Shown: positions 1-6,504, counted from the first letter of the stretch. The stretch: DNA of 10,195 bases from Gemmatimonadota bacterium (GCA_003220905.1 QHTS01000231.1:1-10195), one strand, 5' to 3'. Numbers and translations: made by a program. Notes: a model not told the origin generated them from the letters alone.

Positions 1-1
1 A

Positions 2-103
2 GGCCCGGCGATCTTGGCGGGGCGGGACGCGACGGCCCTGGTCGAGCCCGGGTGGCGCGGGACCGTGCATCCCTGCGGCGCCGTGCTGGTGGAGCGGACA
101 TGA
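2..103 (+). CDS. hyuA: Hydantoinase/oxoprolinase subunit A (HyuA), C-terminal end only
   Basis: Only the last 33 codons are in the window, in the frame starting at base 2 and ending with TGA at 101-103. The peptide begins GPAILAGRDATALVEPGW and ends GAVLVERT. This matches the family C-terminal pattern seen in HyuA-type proteins (GPAI, then a D-[ST]-T-type segment, then PGW and a final short beta strand). HyuA is the ATP-binding partner of HyuB in N-methylhydantoinase, 5-oxoprolinase and acetone/acetophenone carboxylase-type enzymes. Its stop overlaps the hyuB start in an ATGA (100-103), which supports translational coupling and the assignment. The substrate cannot be told from this fragment. 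The start and catalytic region lie outside the window. Confidence 0.8.
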   Translation, partial: GPAILAGRDATALVEPGWRGTVHPCGAVLVERT

Positions 104-1644
104 CCCTCGACGCCGTCGGGCTCGAGGTCATGGGACACGCCTTCGCGTCCGTCGCGGAGGAGATGGGCCTCGTTCTCATTCACTCGGCGGTGTCCCCGAA
201 CATTCGCGAGCGTCGCGACTGCTCGGCGGCGCTCTTCGACGCCGCCGGTGAAATGATCGCGCAAGCCGCCCACATACCGGTGCATCTCGGCGCCATGTAC
301 GAGTCGGTCGCGGCGGTGCGCGCGCTCGCCCCCGCCCCCCTCCCGGGCGACTTGTTCATCCTCAACGACCCCTACACCGGCGGCTCGCACCTCCCCGACA
401 TTACACTCATCGGGGCCATCGAGGTCGAGGGCGCGGTGGGCGGCTACAGTGTGGTGCGCGCGCACCACTCGGATGTCGGCGGCGTGCAGGCCGGGAGCAT
501 GCCTGCCGGGGCACGCGAAATCTTCGCCGAGGGGGTGATCGTGCCGCCGCTGCGTCTGACGCCCGAGGTGGAGCGGTTCCTGCTCGCCAACGTGCGGACG
601 GCCGAGACGCGGCGCGCGGATCTCGCCGCCCAGCGGGCGGCGGTGGCGCGAGGGGCGGAGGGTCTGCGCGCGCTCGCGGCGCGATACGGTTGGTCGGCCG
701 TCCGCGGGGCGGCCGCGGACCTCCTCGACTACGCCGAGCGCCGCGCGCGGGATGCCCTCGGGCGGCTGACGGCGAGCGCCCTCACCGCGACGGATTGGCT
801 CGAAGGGGACGGCGTGGATGACGAGGACTTGGCGATCAGCGTACGGGTCGACATCCGCGACGGCATCTTTGACGTCGACTTCACGGGCACCGCTCCGGCG
901 GCGCGCGGCAATGTGAACTGTCCGCTGGCGGTGGCGCGCTCGGCGGTGCTGTTCGTCGTGCGGACGCTCCTGCCCGAGGACGTTCCCACCAACGGCGGCG
1001 TGCAGCGCGCGGTGCGCGTGACGGCGCCCCCTGGGTGTCTCGTGAACGCGCGCTTCCCGAGCGCGGTGGCAGCCGGCAACGTCGAGACATCACAACGCAT
1101 CGCGGACACGGTGTTTCTGGCGCTCGCAGCCGGCGGCATCTCGGTGCCGGCGCAGGGCCAGGGCACCATGAACAACGTCACGTTCGGTGGGGCGGGGGGT
1201 GGCTGGACCTATTACGAGACCATCGGGGGTGGTCAAGGGGCGAGCCACGGCGCCCCCGGGCCGTCCGGCGTGCACGTCGGCATGTCGAACACGCGTAACA
1301 CCCCCATCGAGGTGCTCGAGATGGAGTATCCCTTGCGGCTTAAGTCTTATGGCTTGCGGCGGAGCAGTGGTGGGGTAGGGCGGTGGTCCGGTGGGGACGG
1401 CGTGATCCGCGAGTTCGAGGCGCTCGCCCCGATGCAGGCGAGCATCCTCGCCGAGCGGCGGCGCCACGCCCCCCGCGGCGCCGCGGGTGGGCGTGACGGG
1501 GCGCGCGGGTCCACCTGCTTGAAGGGCGCGCCGCTCGCCCCTAAAGTGAGCGTGTCGCTCGAACCTGGCGACGTGTTGCGCGTAGAGACGCCGGGCGGCG
1601 GTGGCTGGGGCGTGGGCGAACCTGAACGCGGAGACAAGCGATGA
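100..1644 (+). CDS. hyuB: Hydantoinase B/oxoprolinase family protein (HyuB), 514 aa
   Basis: This is the B subunit of a HyuAB-type enzyme, a family that covers N-methylhydantoinase, 5-oxoprolinase and acetone/acetophenone carboxylases. Family blocks are in order: SPNIRERRDCSAALFD (about residues 32-47), GDLFILNDPYTGGSHLPD (83-100), AHHSDVGG (121-128), EIFAEGVIVPP (140-150), GNVNCPL (270-276), GNVETSQRIAD (326-336), GQGTMNN (353-359), NTRNTPIEVLE (397-407), and the Gly-rich C-terminal ETPGGGGWG (496-504). The ATG at 100 is chosen because GGAG at 91-94 sits 5 bases upstream and the ATG overlaps the hyuA stop. An in-frame GTG at 52 would lie inside hyuA. Length is near the usual 500-600. Its 3' end overlaps the next gene by ATGA. 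Family assignment is firm; substrate is unknown. Confidence 0.93.
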   Translation: MTLDAVGLEVMGHAFASVAEEMGLVLIHSAVSPNIRERRDCSAALFDAAGEMIAQAAHIPVHLGAMYESVAAVRALAPAPLPGDLFILNDPYTGGSHLPDITLIGAIEVEGAVGGYSVVRAHHSDVGGVQAGSMPAGAREIFAEGVIVPPLRLTPEVERFLLANVRTAETRRADLAAQRAAVARGAEGLRALAARYGWSAVRGAAADLLDYAERRARDALGRLTASALTATDWLEGDGVDDEDLAISVRVDIRDGIFDVDFTGTAPAARGNVNCPLAVARSAVLFVVRTLLPEDVPTNGGVQRAVRVTAPPGCLVNARFPSAVAAGNVETSQRIADTVFLALAAGGISVPAQGQGTMNNVTFGGAGGGWTYYETIGGGQGASHGAPGPSGVHVGMSNTRNTPIEVLEMEYPLRLKSYGLRRSSGGVGRWSGGDGVIREFEALAPMQASILAERRRHAPRGAAGGRDGARGSTCLKGAPLAPKVSVSLEPGDVLRVETPGGGGWGVGEPERGDKR

Positions 1645-1997
1645 CGTGGGCGCTCGTGGCTCTCATCGGCCTCGTGGGCGGTGTGGTGTCGGGGCTGTTT
1701 GGTGTCGGGGGAGCGATCGTGATCGTGCCCGCCTTGGTGCTGCTCGTGAAGTTGCCGCCGCACACGGCGAGCGGCACGTCGCTGGCGGCGCTCCTGCTCC
1801 CGGTCGGTGTGCTGGGGGCAATCGAGTACTACCGCCGCGGACCGGTCAACATCCCGTATGCCATCATCCTTGCCGCCGGGCTTTTGGTGGGGGCATTCGT
1901 CGGGGCGCACCTGGCGGGCGGCGTCTCCGACGTGGCATTGAAGCGGGCGTTCGGCGGCCTCCTGCTGCTGGTCGCCGGCAGGCTGCTGCTCGGCTAG
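1641..1997 (+). CDS. Half-size TauE/SafE-family (DUF81) membrane protein, 118 aa
   Basis: This is a small, very hydrophobic protein with about four predicted membrane segments (residues roughly 4-36, 46-63, 71-93, 101-117). It carries one TauE/SafE repeat: GLVGGVVSGLFGVGGAIVIVP near the N-terminus, HTASGTSLAA (41-50), and GAFVGAHLAGG (84-94). Full TauE/SafE proteins are usually about 250 residues with two such repeats, so this is a single-repeat form that presumably works as a dimer. Family members are proposed exporters or importers of sulfite, sulfonates or organic anions. The start ATG overlaps the hyuB stop, with GGAG at 1630-1633 seven bases upstream. Co-transcription with hyuAB suggests transport of the enzyme's substrate or product, which is inference. 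The TAG stop overlaps the stop of the convergent downstream gene. Confidence 0.85.
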   Translation: MTWALVALIGLVGGVVSGLFGVGGAIVIVPALVLLVKLPPHTASGTSLAALLLPVGVLGAIEYYRRGPVNIPYAIILAAGLLVGAFVGAHLAGGVSDVALKRAFGGLLLLVAGRLLLG

Positions 1998-3928
1998 GCC
2001 GTCGCCTCGAACACTTTCCCCTCGACGAACAGCCGGAACAGCTCCTGGTCGAGCTGCCCGGCACGCACCTCGTCCGCCATGATGTCGAGGGCCCGCGCCG
2101 GGGCAACCGCCGCCTTGTACGGGCGGTCGGCCGCGGTCAGCGCGTCGTAGATGTCGCTGATCGTCATCATGCGCGTCTGAATCGGGATCGCGTCACCGCT
2201 GACCCGTCGGGGGTACCCCCTGCCGTCGAGCTTCTCGTGGTGTCCGTAGGCGATCATGGGGATGTGCTGGAGCTCCCGAGTCCAGGGGATCTGCTGCAGA
2301 AACCGGTAGGTGTGGGTCACGTGGCTCTCGATCTCCAGGCGCTCCGCCTCGTCGAGTGAGCCCTTGGGGATGGTGAGATAGCGCATCTCCTCCTCGGTGA
2401 GGTACGCGTGCGGGCGGCCGGTGGGATCTTCGTACGTCCGACGCGACACGTGGAGCAACGCTTCGAAGCGTCCGGCCGGCAGCACCGTCGGCTCGTTCGC
2501 GCTGAGCACGGCGCCGAGGAAGCCGTCCAGCACCTCGATCTCGCGGGCGTACTCCTCTTCGAGCGCTCGGAGGAACGGCTGGTAGTCCTTCCGTTCGTGC
2601 GCCTCCAGGAACTCGGCACGCTTCTTCCAGAATTCCCGCTCAGCGGTGCGCTTCACGTAGTGGTGGCGTTGCTTGATGAGATCGAGCTGCAGCGGATAGA
2701 GCTTCTTGGCCTTGACCAGGACCTGCTCCCGCACGCCGACCTTGCCGAAGTCGTGGAGCAGCCCGGCGTAGCGGATCTCCTTGATCTGTTCCCGGGTGAA
2801 CGTCACGCCGCGGTACGCACCGTCCTCTGCGCGGTCGACGACGGAAGCGAGTCCCACGGTCATGTTCGCGACCCGTCCCGAGTGGCCGAACGTGGTCGGG
2901 TCCCGCTGCTCGATCGCGTGCACCGCCGCTTTCACGAAGCCCTCGAACAGCCGCTCGATCTCCTCGTACAGCCGGCTGTTCTCGATCGCGACCGCCGCCT
3001 GTCCCGCGAGCGCGGTTACGAGCTCCACGGTGCGCCTCGAGTACGGCACCACCTGGTGCTCCACGTCCGCCGGCGCGGCGAGCAAGGCTTCGGGGTGGCG
3101 CTTGCGGTTGATGAGCTGGAGGACGCCGATCACTTCTTCCTTGTGATCCTTCATGGGGATCACGAGCATCGACTTCGTCCGGTAGCCGTGCCGCTCATCG
3201 AACGAGCGGTTGATGCTGTATTCCACGTCCGGCGGCAGGAAGTAGGCGTCGTCGATCACGAGCGGCTCGCCCGTCACCGCGGTGTAGCCCGCGAGACTCG
3301 AGCGGTCCACCGGGATCGTGAACTCGACGAACGGCGCATCAGGCTTGGAGTACGTTTGCGCGATCCGGAAGCGCAACCGCTTCTGGCCCTGGTCCCCCGT
3401 CTCGACGAGGTACAGGCTGCCGGCGTCCGAGGTGGTGATGCGGCGCGCCTGCGTGAGGATGAGCTCGAGCAGCGTCTTGAGATCCCGCTCGGTTCCGAGG
3501 GCCACCCCGATGCGCGTCAGCTCGCCGATCTCGCGGCTGCGGTTTGCGGCCTCGGATCGGGCGCGCGCGGTCTCCATGCGGGCGGCGGCTTCGCGATACC
3601 CCGCCCGCACCGCGACCAGCAGCTGCCGCGGCCCGATCGGCTCCTTCACGAAGCCCGAGAGCAGCTCAGACGGCATTTCCGCGGGCAGGTCGGGCTCGCC
3701 GTCACGACCGAGCGCCACGATCGCGCCCCCGGCGTCCACGAACGCCCGCAGCACGTCGACGGGGAAGATCGAGCGGCTCTCAGCGTCCAGCACGAAGACC
3801 GTCGGGCGCTCGTCCGCGACCAGCTCCCGTGGGATGCGCGCTTCGCGCGCTTCGATCTGGGCACTCTCGAGCGCTGGTCGAACGCCTGCGGGCGTCCAGG
3901 CGGGCGTGTGCAGCAGGAGGTATCTCAC
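1994..3928 (-). CDS. GAF and HD-GYP domain protein with degenerate receiver, 644 aa
   Basis: Residues 1-110 resemble a response-regulator receiver (VFVLDAES at 44-51, FVKEP at 93-97) but lack a convincing full acidic phosphorylation pocket. A helical linker (about 111-140) leads to a GAF domain (about 141-318, with SLYLVE and GVLQLINRKR). The HD-GYP domain follows: FGHSGRV (347-353), HDFGK (392-396), H536, HHEKLDGRGYP (563-573) and SDIYDALTAADRPYK (591-605). All expected metal-ligand motifs are present, so it should be an active cyclic-dinucleotide phosphodiesterase (c-di-GMP, possibly 3'3'-cGAMP), cytoplasmic and ligand-controlled. HD to HHE spans 171 residues against roughly 65 in typical members, so about 105 extra, charged, helical residues sit inside the catalytic fold. 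The start is GTG with no clear ribosome site, so the N-terminus is less certain. Confidence 0.9.
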   Translation of the reverse strand: MRYLLLHTPAWTPAGVRPALESAQIEAREARIPRELVADERPTVFVLDAESRSIFPVDVLRAFVDAGGAIVALGRDGEPDLPAEMPSELLSGFVKEPIGPRQLLVAVRAGYREAAARMETARARSEAANRSREIGELTRIGVALGTERDLKTLLELILTQARRITTSDAGSLYLVETGDQGQKRLRFRIAQTYSKPDAPFVEFTIPVDRSSLAGYTAVTGEPLVIDDAYFLPPDVEYSINRSFDERHGYRTKSMLVIPMKDHKEEVIGVLQLINRKRHPEALLAAPADVEHQVVPYSRRTVELVTALAGQAAVAIENSRLYEEIERLFEGFVKAAVHAIEQRDPTTFGHSGRVANMTVGLASVVDRAEDGAYRGVTFTREQIKEIRYAGLLHDFGKVGVREQVLVKAKKLYPLQLDLIKQRHHYVKRTAEREFWKKRAEFLEAHERKDYQPFLRALEEEYAREIEVLDGFLGAVLSANEPTVLPAGRFEALLHVSRRTYEDPTGRPHAYLTEEEMRYLTIPKGSLDEAERLEIESHVTHTYRFLQQIPWTRELQHIPMIAYGHHEKLDGRGYPRRVSGDAIPIQTRMMTISDIYDALTAADRPYKAAVAPARALDIMADEVRAGQLDQELFRLFVEGKVFEATA

Positions 3929-3940
3929 GGCACGGGGCTC

Positions 3941-3953
3941 GGCACCGGGTGCC
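3941..3953. repeat. Short palindrome before the HD-GYP start
   Basis: GGCACC-G-GGTGCC lies in the 39-base gap between the CsgG-like gene and the HD-GYP gene, 12 bases upstream of the GTG start. In RNA it could form a five-pair stem with a three-base loop. The HD-GYP gene lacks a clear ribosome site, so the hairpin may affect its translation, but chance is not excluded in sequence this GC-rich. Confidence 0.35.
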
Positions 3954-3967
3954 CCCGGGACGTCACG

Positions 3968-4678
3968 TCACGAGGTCTTCACGCGCTGGAGACCCTGCTG
4001 CGCCTCGGTGTACTCCGGGAAGACAGCCAGGGCCCGCTGGTACATCTCCGCGGCCTTGTCTTTCTGCCCGCGATCCTGGAACAAGAGCGCCTTCGAGTAA
4101 AACGTCAGGGCCTCCGTCGGGATCTGCCGGTTCATCCGCTGGTCCGAGGCTTGTCGAGGGAGCGGCGGCAGGTTGGCGTCCTTCATCAGCCGAGCGGCCA
4201 CCGTGCGAATGATGTCGAACAAGTGGTCCCGCTGCATGCGGTCCGACTCGACCTTGACGATCTCGCTCGTCTCCACATTGACCAGCCGCGCATCCAGCCG
4301 GAAGTCGCCGTAGAAGTCGATGAACGTGCCGGCGATGACGTAGCGCGCGCCGACGAGCTTCCCGATTTTCGCGGCGGTTTCCGGCGTCACCTTCCCCGAC
4401 GCGCCGAGGCTTTGCTCGGCGAGCAGCTTCTCGATCTCCTCACGCTCGACCACGCGGGCTGCCGGATTGGCGGCGAGCTCCGAGATCAGCATGCCGGCGA
4501 TGCCCTTCTGTAGCGCGTCGAAGTTCTCCTTGTCCTGCCCGTACGAGCCGCTGTTGTCGAACGGCAGCACGGCGATGCCCGGTCGGGTATCCTGGCCGCG
4601 GCCCTGCGCGCCGAGCTCGGGTCCGATGGAGCCGAGCAGCGCGAGCGACCACAGTGCGGGGACGAAACGCGAACGCAT
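3968..4678 (-). CDS. Exported CsgG-like protein with C-terminal TPR, 236 aa
   Basis: An N-terminal signal peptide is visible (Arg residues, then a hydrophobic stretch about 6-20, likely cut near residues 23-25 after LGAQ). There is no lipobox cysteine. Residues about 33-165 match the CsgG/LpoB-type fold: GIAVLPFDNSG (34-44), a SELAANPAARVVEREEIEKLL-type segment (66-86), and GKLVGARYVIAGTFID (106-121), which is characteristic. A TPR-like pair follows (about 187-230: ALTFYSKALLFQDRG and AAEMYQRALAVFPEY). CsgG relatives act in the periplasm or outer membrane in secretion or cell-envelope control; no exact role can be given. The ATG start has GAGGAA 8 bases upstream (complement of 4687-4692). It lies 16 bases after the MBL gene and 39 bases before the HD-GYP gene, so all three are probably co-transcribed. 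Confidence 0.82.
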   Translation of the reverse strand: MRSRFVPALWSLALLGSIGPELGAQGRGQDTRPGIAVLPFDNSGSYGQDKENFDALQKGIAGMLISELAANPAARVVEREEIEKLLAEQSLGASGKVTPETAAKIGKLVGARYVIAGTFIDFYGDFRLDARLVNVETSEIVKVESDRMQRDHLFDIIRTVAARLMKDANLPPLPRQASDQRMNRQIPTEALTFYSKALLFQDRGQKDKAAEMYQRALAVFPEYTEAQQGLQRVKTS

Positions 4679-4694
4679 AGACTCCGTTCCTCGA

Positions 4695-5576
4695 TCAGAG
4701 GGTCAATGTCATCCCTTCCTGCGCCGCCACGACCTCGGCGGGCAGGCCCTTCGCCCGCGCCTGGCGGCGGGCCGCCGCGACCAGGGCGTCGATTGCCTCG
4801 TCGCCGTGCTCGGGCTCGTGGTGGAACAGCACCAGGCGCTTCACGCCCGCGTCGCCCGCCAGCGCCACCGCCTCCTCGAACGTCGAGTGGCCCCATCCCC
4901 GGTGCTCTTCCAGCTCCTCGGGCGTGTACATCGCGTCGTGGATGAGCAGCTCCACCCCCCCGAGGAACGCCACGAAATCCTTGCGCCACGACGCGGGGGT
5001 CTCGTAGCGCCCGCCCGGCCCGAGCTCGTTGTCGGTCACATATGCCATGCTCGGGCCTCCCGCCGCGGGCGTGAGCCGGTAGCCGAGAGTGGTGCCGGGG
5101 TGGCGCAGGCGCATCGCCTGCACCCGGAACGTTCCCACCGTGAACTCGCCCGGCTCCACTTGCTGCACCGTGAGCTTCGCGGAGAGCGCGTCCAGCGGGA
5201 CGGGAAACACGGCCGGGTCCATCTGCTGGCGCAGGATCGCTTCGAGCGACGTCGTCCCCTGGCGCGAGCCCCAGATGCGCACCGCGTTGCCGGGGGCGAA
5301 GAACGGCTTGAAGTGGGGCAACCCTTGAATATGGTCCCAGTGCGCGTGCGACAGCAGGATCTCCGCCTGCACGGCGCCGTTTTGGCGCTCCACCAGCTCG
5401 CGTCCCAGCGCGCGGATGCCGGTGCCAGCGTCCAGGATGACCAGCTGGCCCCCTCCCTTGCCCCCGCCGGTGCCCTCCACGGCGACGCACGGCGTATTGC
5501 CGCCGTAGCGCGCGGTGTGGGCTCCGGGGGTGGGGATGGAGCCCCGCGTCCCCCAAAAGGTCACCGTGTAGGCCAT
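4695..5576 (-). CDS. MBL-fold metallohydrolase, 293 aa
   Basis: This cytoplasmic metallo-beta-lactamase-superfamily hydrolase opens with FWGTRGSIPTPG (7-18) and RYGGNTPCV (23-31), then LDAGTGIRALG. That is the usual entry of the subgroup often annotated as class-II cyclic-nucleotide phosphodiesterase-like or PhnP/RNase Z-like. Metal ligands are present: HAHWDH (77-82), H159, D214 and H252, with GWGHSTFEEA (227-236) and VLFHHEP. A two-metal phosphoesterase activity is likely from family knowledge; the substrate is unknown. I chose the ATG at 5576. An in-frame TTG at 5588, with AAGGG 7 bases upstream, would add four residues and is a fair alternative. The gene follows the Crp-like gene after 91 bases, which hold a dyad and a possible own promoter. 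Confidence 0.87.
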   Translation of the reverse strand: MAYTVTFWGTRGSIPTPGAHTARYGGNTPCVAVEGTGGGKGGGQLVILDAGTGIRALGRELVERQNGAVQAEILLSHAHWDHIQGLPHFKPFFAPGNAVRIWGSRQGTTSLEAILRQQMDPAVFPVPLDALSAKLTVQQVEPGEFTVGTFRVQAMRLRHPGTTLGYRLTPAAGGPSMAYVTDNELGPGGRYETPASWRKDFVAFLGGVELLIHDAMYTPEELEEHRGWGHSTFEEAVALAGDAGVKRLVLFHHEPEHGDEAIDALVAAARRQARAKGLPAEVVAAQEGMTLTL

Positions 5577-5607
5577 ACGTCCCGGCAACGCCGTACCCTT
5601 GGGCTAA

Positions 5608-5635
5608 GTTATGGAAACGTCGAGAGGTAGGACAA
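5608..5635 (-). promoter_or_regulatory. Possible internal promoter of the MBL gene
   Basis: Minus-strand TTGTCC (complement of 5630-5635) and CATAAC (complement of 5608-5613) are 16 bases apart; each matches four of six consensus positions. It would start transcription near 5600, just upstream of the MBL start. Evidence is weak, and read-through from the Crp-like gene is equally possible. Confidence 0.3.
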
Positions 5636-5644
5636 GCCGCCGCC

Positions 5645-5661
5645 TCACTCGATCCGAGTGA
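5645..5661. repeat. Perfect dyad after the Crp-like gene
   Basis: TCACTCG and CGAGTGA form a seven-base-pair inverted repeat with a three-base loop, 6 bases past the end of the Crp-like gene. There is no T-run on either side, so it is not a standard intrinsic terminator. It could be an mRNA 3'-end or processing hairpin, or an operator just upstream of the possible MBL promoter. Confidence 0.5.
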
Positions 5662-5667
5662 CCCACC

Positions 5668-6339
5668 TCACGACCGTCCGGCGGACGCTTCCAGCGCGGC
5701 GCGGTCGCGGATCAGGATCTCGCGGCGGCTGATTTCGATGTAGCCCTTGTCCACCAGCTCGCGCATCGTGCGGCTCACCGTCTCGCGCGACGACCCGATC
5801 ATCTGGGCGATGGTGTGGTGCGTGAGACGGCGCGTGATCTTGTCCGACCCCGCCTCGTCGGCGAGGTCGAGGAGCAGCTGCGCCACGCGGCCGTTCACGT
5901 CGAGCAGCACCAGGCTGCCGACCTTCTCGTCCACACGCCGCAGGCGACGGGACAGCTCCCGCAACAGCCCCATGGCGATACCCGGCGACTGCTGCAGGAT
6001 CGCCTGGAAGTCCTCCCGCCGGATCACGAGCAGGTTCGAGTCTTCCATCGCGATCACGTGCGCCGAGCGGGGCTCCTCGTCGATGAGCGACATCTCACCG
6101 AAGAAATCCCCTTCGCCGAGCACGGAGAGGATCACCTCGCGCCCGTCCTCGCCGATGAGCACGACCTTCACCTGCCCGGTGGCGACCACGTAGAGGGCGT
6201 CGCCCGGGTCGTCTTCGAACAGGATCACGGAGTTGCGCGGATAACTCCGCTCGCGGGTGATTTCGGCCACCCGCTCGAGCTCGACAGGTGCTAACTGGCT
6301 GAACAGCGGGACCTTTTGGAGGATCGCCGTGACCGACAC
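5668..6339 (-). CDS. Crp/Fnr-family transcriptional regulator, 223 aa
   Basis: The N-terminal cyclic-nucleotide-binding-type beta barrel covers about residues 8-125, with phosphate-binding cassette FGEMSLIDEEPRSAHV (80-95). E82, R91 and S92 correspond to the cAMP-contacting residues of E. coli CRP. A long dimerisation helix (about 112-140) leads to a winged helix-turn-helix with HTIAQMIGSSRETVSRTMREL (175-195). R185, E186 and R190 match CRP R180, E181 and R185, so a TGTGA/TCACA-type operator is expected. There is no N-terminal cysteine cluster, so it is not a classical FeS Fnr. The start is GTG at 6339 with GGGGAA seven bases upstream. It is transcribed divergently from rpmE. Effector (cAMP, cGMP, c-di-GMP or none) is not decided by sequence. 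Confidence 0.93.
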   Translation of the reverse strand: MSVTAILQKVPLFSQLAPVELERVAEITRERSYPRNSVILFEDDPGDALYVVATGQVKVVLIGEDGREVILSVLGEGDFFGEMSLIDEEPRSAHVIAMEDSNLLVIRREDFQAILQQSPGIAMGLLRELSRRLRRVDEKVGSLVLLDVNGRVAQLLLDLADEAGSDKITRRLTHHTIAQMIGSSRETVSRTMRELVDKGYIEISRREILIRDRAALEASAGRS

Positions 6340-6382
6340 GATAGGCTTCCCCTAGGGTGTGGTGGGGTCGATTGGTCGCGCA

Positions 6383-6411
6383 AGCTTACGTCCAAGGGGC
6401 GCTGGTGTCAA
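6383..6411 (-). promoter_or_regulatory. Candidate sigma70-type promoter of the Crp-like gene
   Basis: On the minus strand a perfect TTGACA (complement of 6406-6411) is followed after 17 bases by TAAGCT (complement of 6383-6388), a weak -10. Transcription would start near 6376 and leave a leader of about 37 bases before GTG 6339. No TGTGA-N6-TCACA operator is visible here, so autoregulation is not supported by sequence. Confidence 0.5.
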
Positions 6412-6430
6412 TTCGGCGGAGGCCCGCTGC

Positions 6431-6460
6431 TTGCCGCCAACTTGCGGCGCCAGTTATATT
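6431..6460 (+). promoter_or_regulatory. Candidate promoter of the rpmE-prfA-prmC operon
   Basis: TTGCCG (6431-6436) and TATATT (6455-6460) are separated by 18 bases; the -10 matches five of six consensus positions. Transcription would start near 6467, giving a leader of about 38 bases. A short dyad, GCCGC-N6-GCGGC (6433-6448), overlaps the -35 and spacer and could be an operator. A four-base-pair hairpin, GACT-TCT-AGTC (6480-6490), sits directly before the rpmE ribosome site. Confidence 0.55.
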
Positions 6461-6504
6461 TCCACACTTCGTGCCGTTCGACTTCTAGTCAAGGATCGAG
6501 TGCA

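Noticed and set aside
52..99. Upstream GTG extension of hyuB
   Set aside because: It lies inside the hyuA end, and the ATG at 100 has a good ribosome site and the typical ATGA coupling.
1601..2359. A 252-codon plus-strand open frame spanning the convergent junction
   Set aside because: It overlaps three genes out of frame and has Arg/Gly-rich low-complexity sequence without family features.
2408..4513. A 701-codon open frame on the plus strand opposite the HD-GYP and CsgG-like genes
   Set aside because: It is antisense to two genes with clear family motifs, its peptide is Arg/His/Leu-rich with no recognisable domain, and long open antisense frames are expected with this GC-rich codon use.
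4467..5630. A 387-codon plus-strand open frame opposite the MBL gene, and a 356-codon minus-strand frame at 4486-5556
   Set aside because: Both are shadows of the MBL and CsgG-like genes; they show low-complexity Arg/Gly/Pro/Ala composition and no motifs.
5645..5661. Intrinsic terminator after the Crp-like gene
   Set aside because: The hairpin is present but no run of T follows it on the transcribed strand.
6316..6504. N-terminal extension of L31 to 133 residues
   Set aside because: It would cover the divergent promoters and the start of the Crp-like gene, and L31 is normally about 70 residues.
6340..6504. CRP-type operator for autoregulation
   Set aside because: No TGTGA-N6-TCACA-like palindrome was found by eye in the intergenic region.
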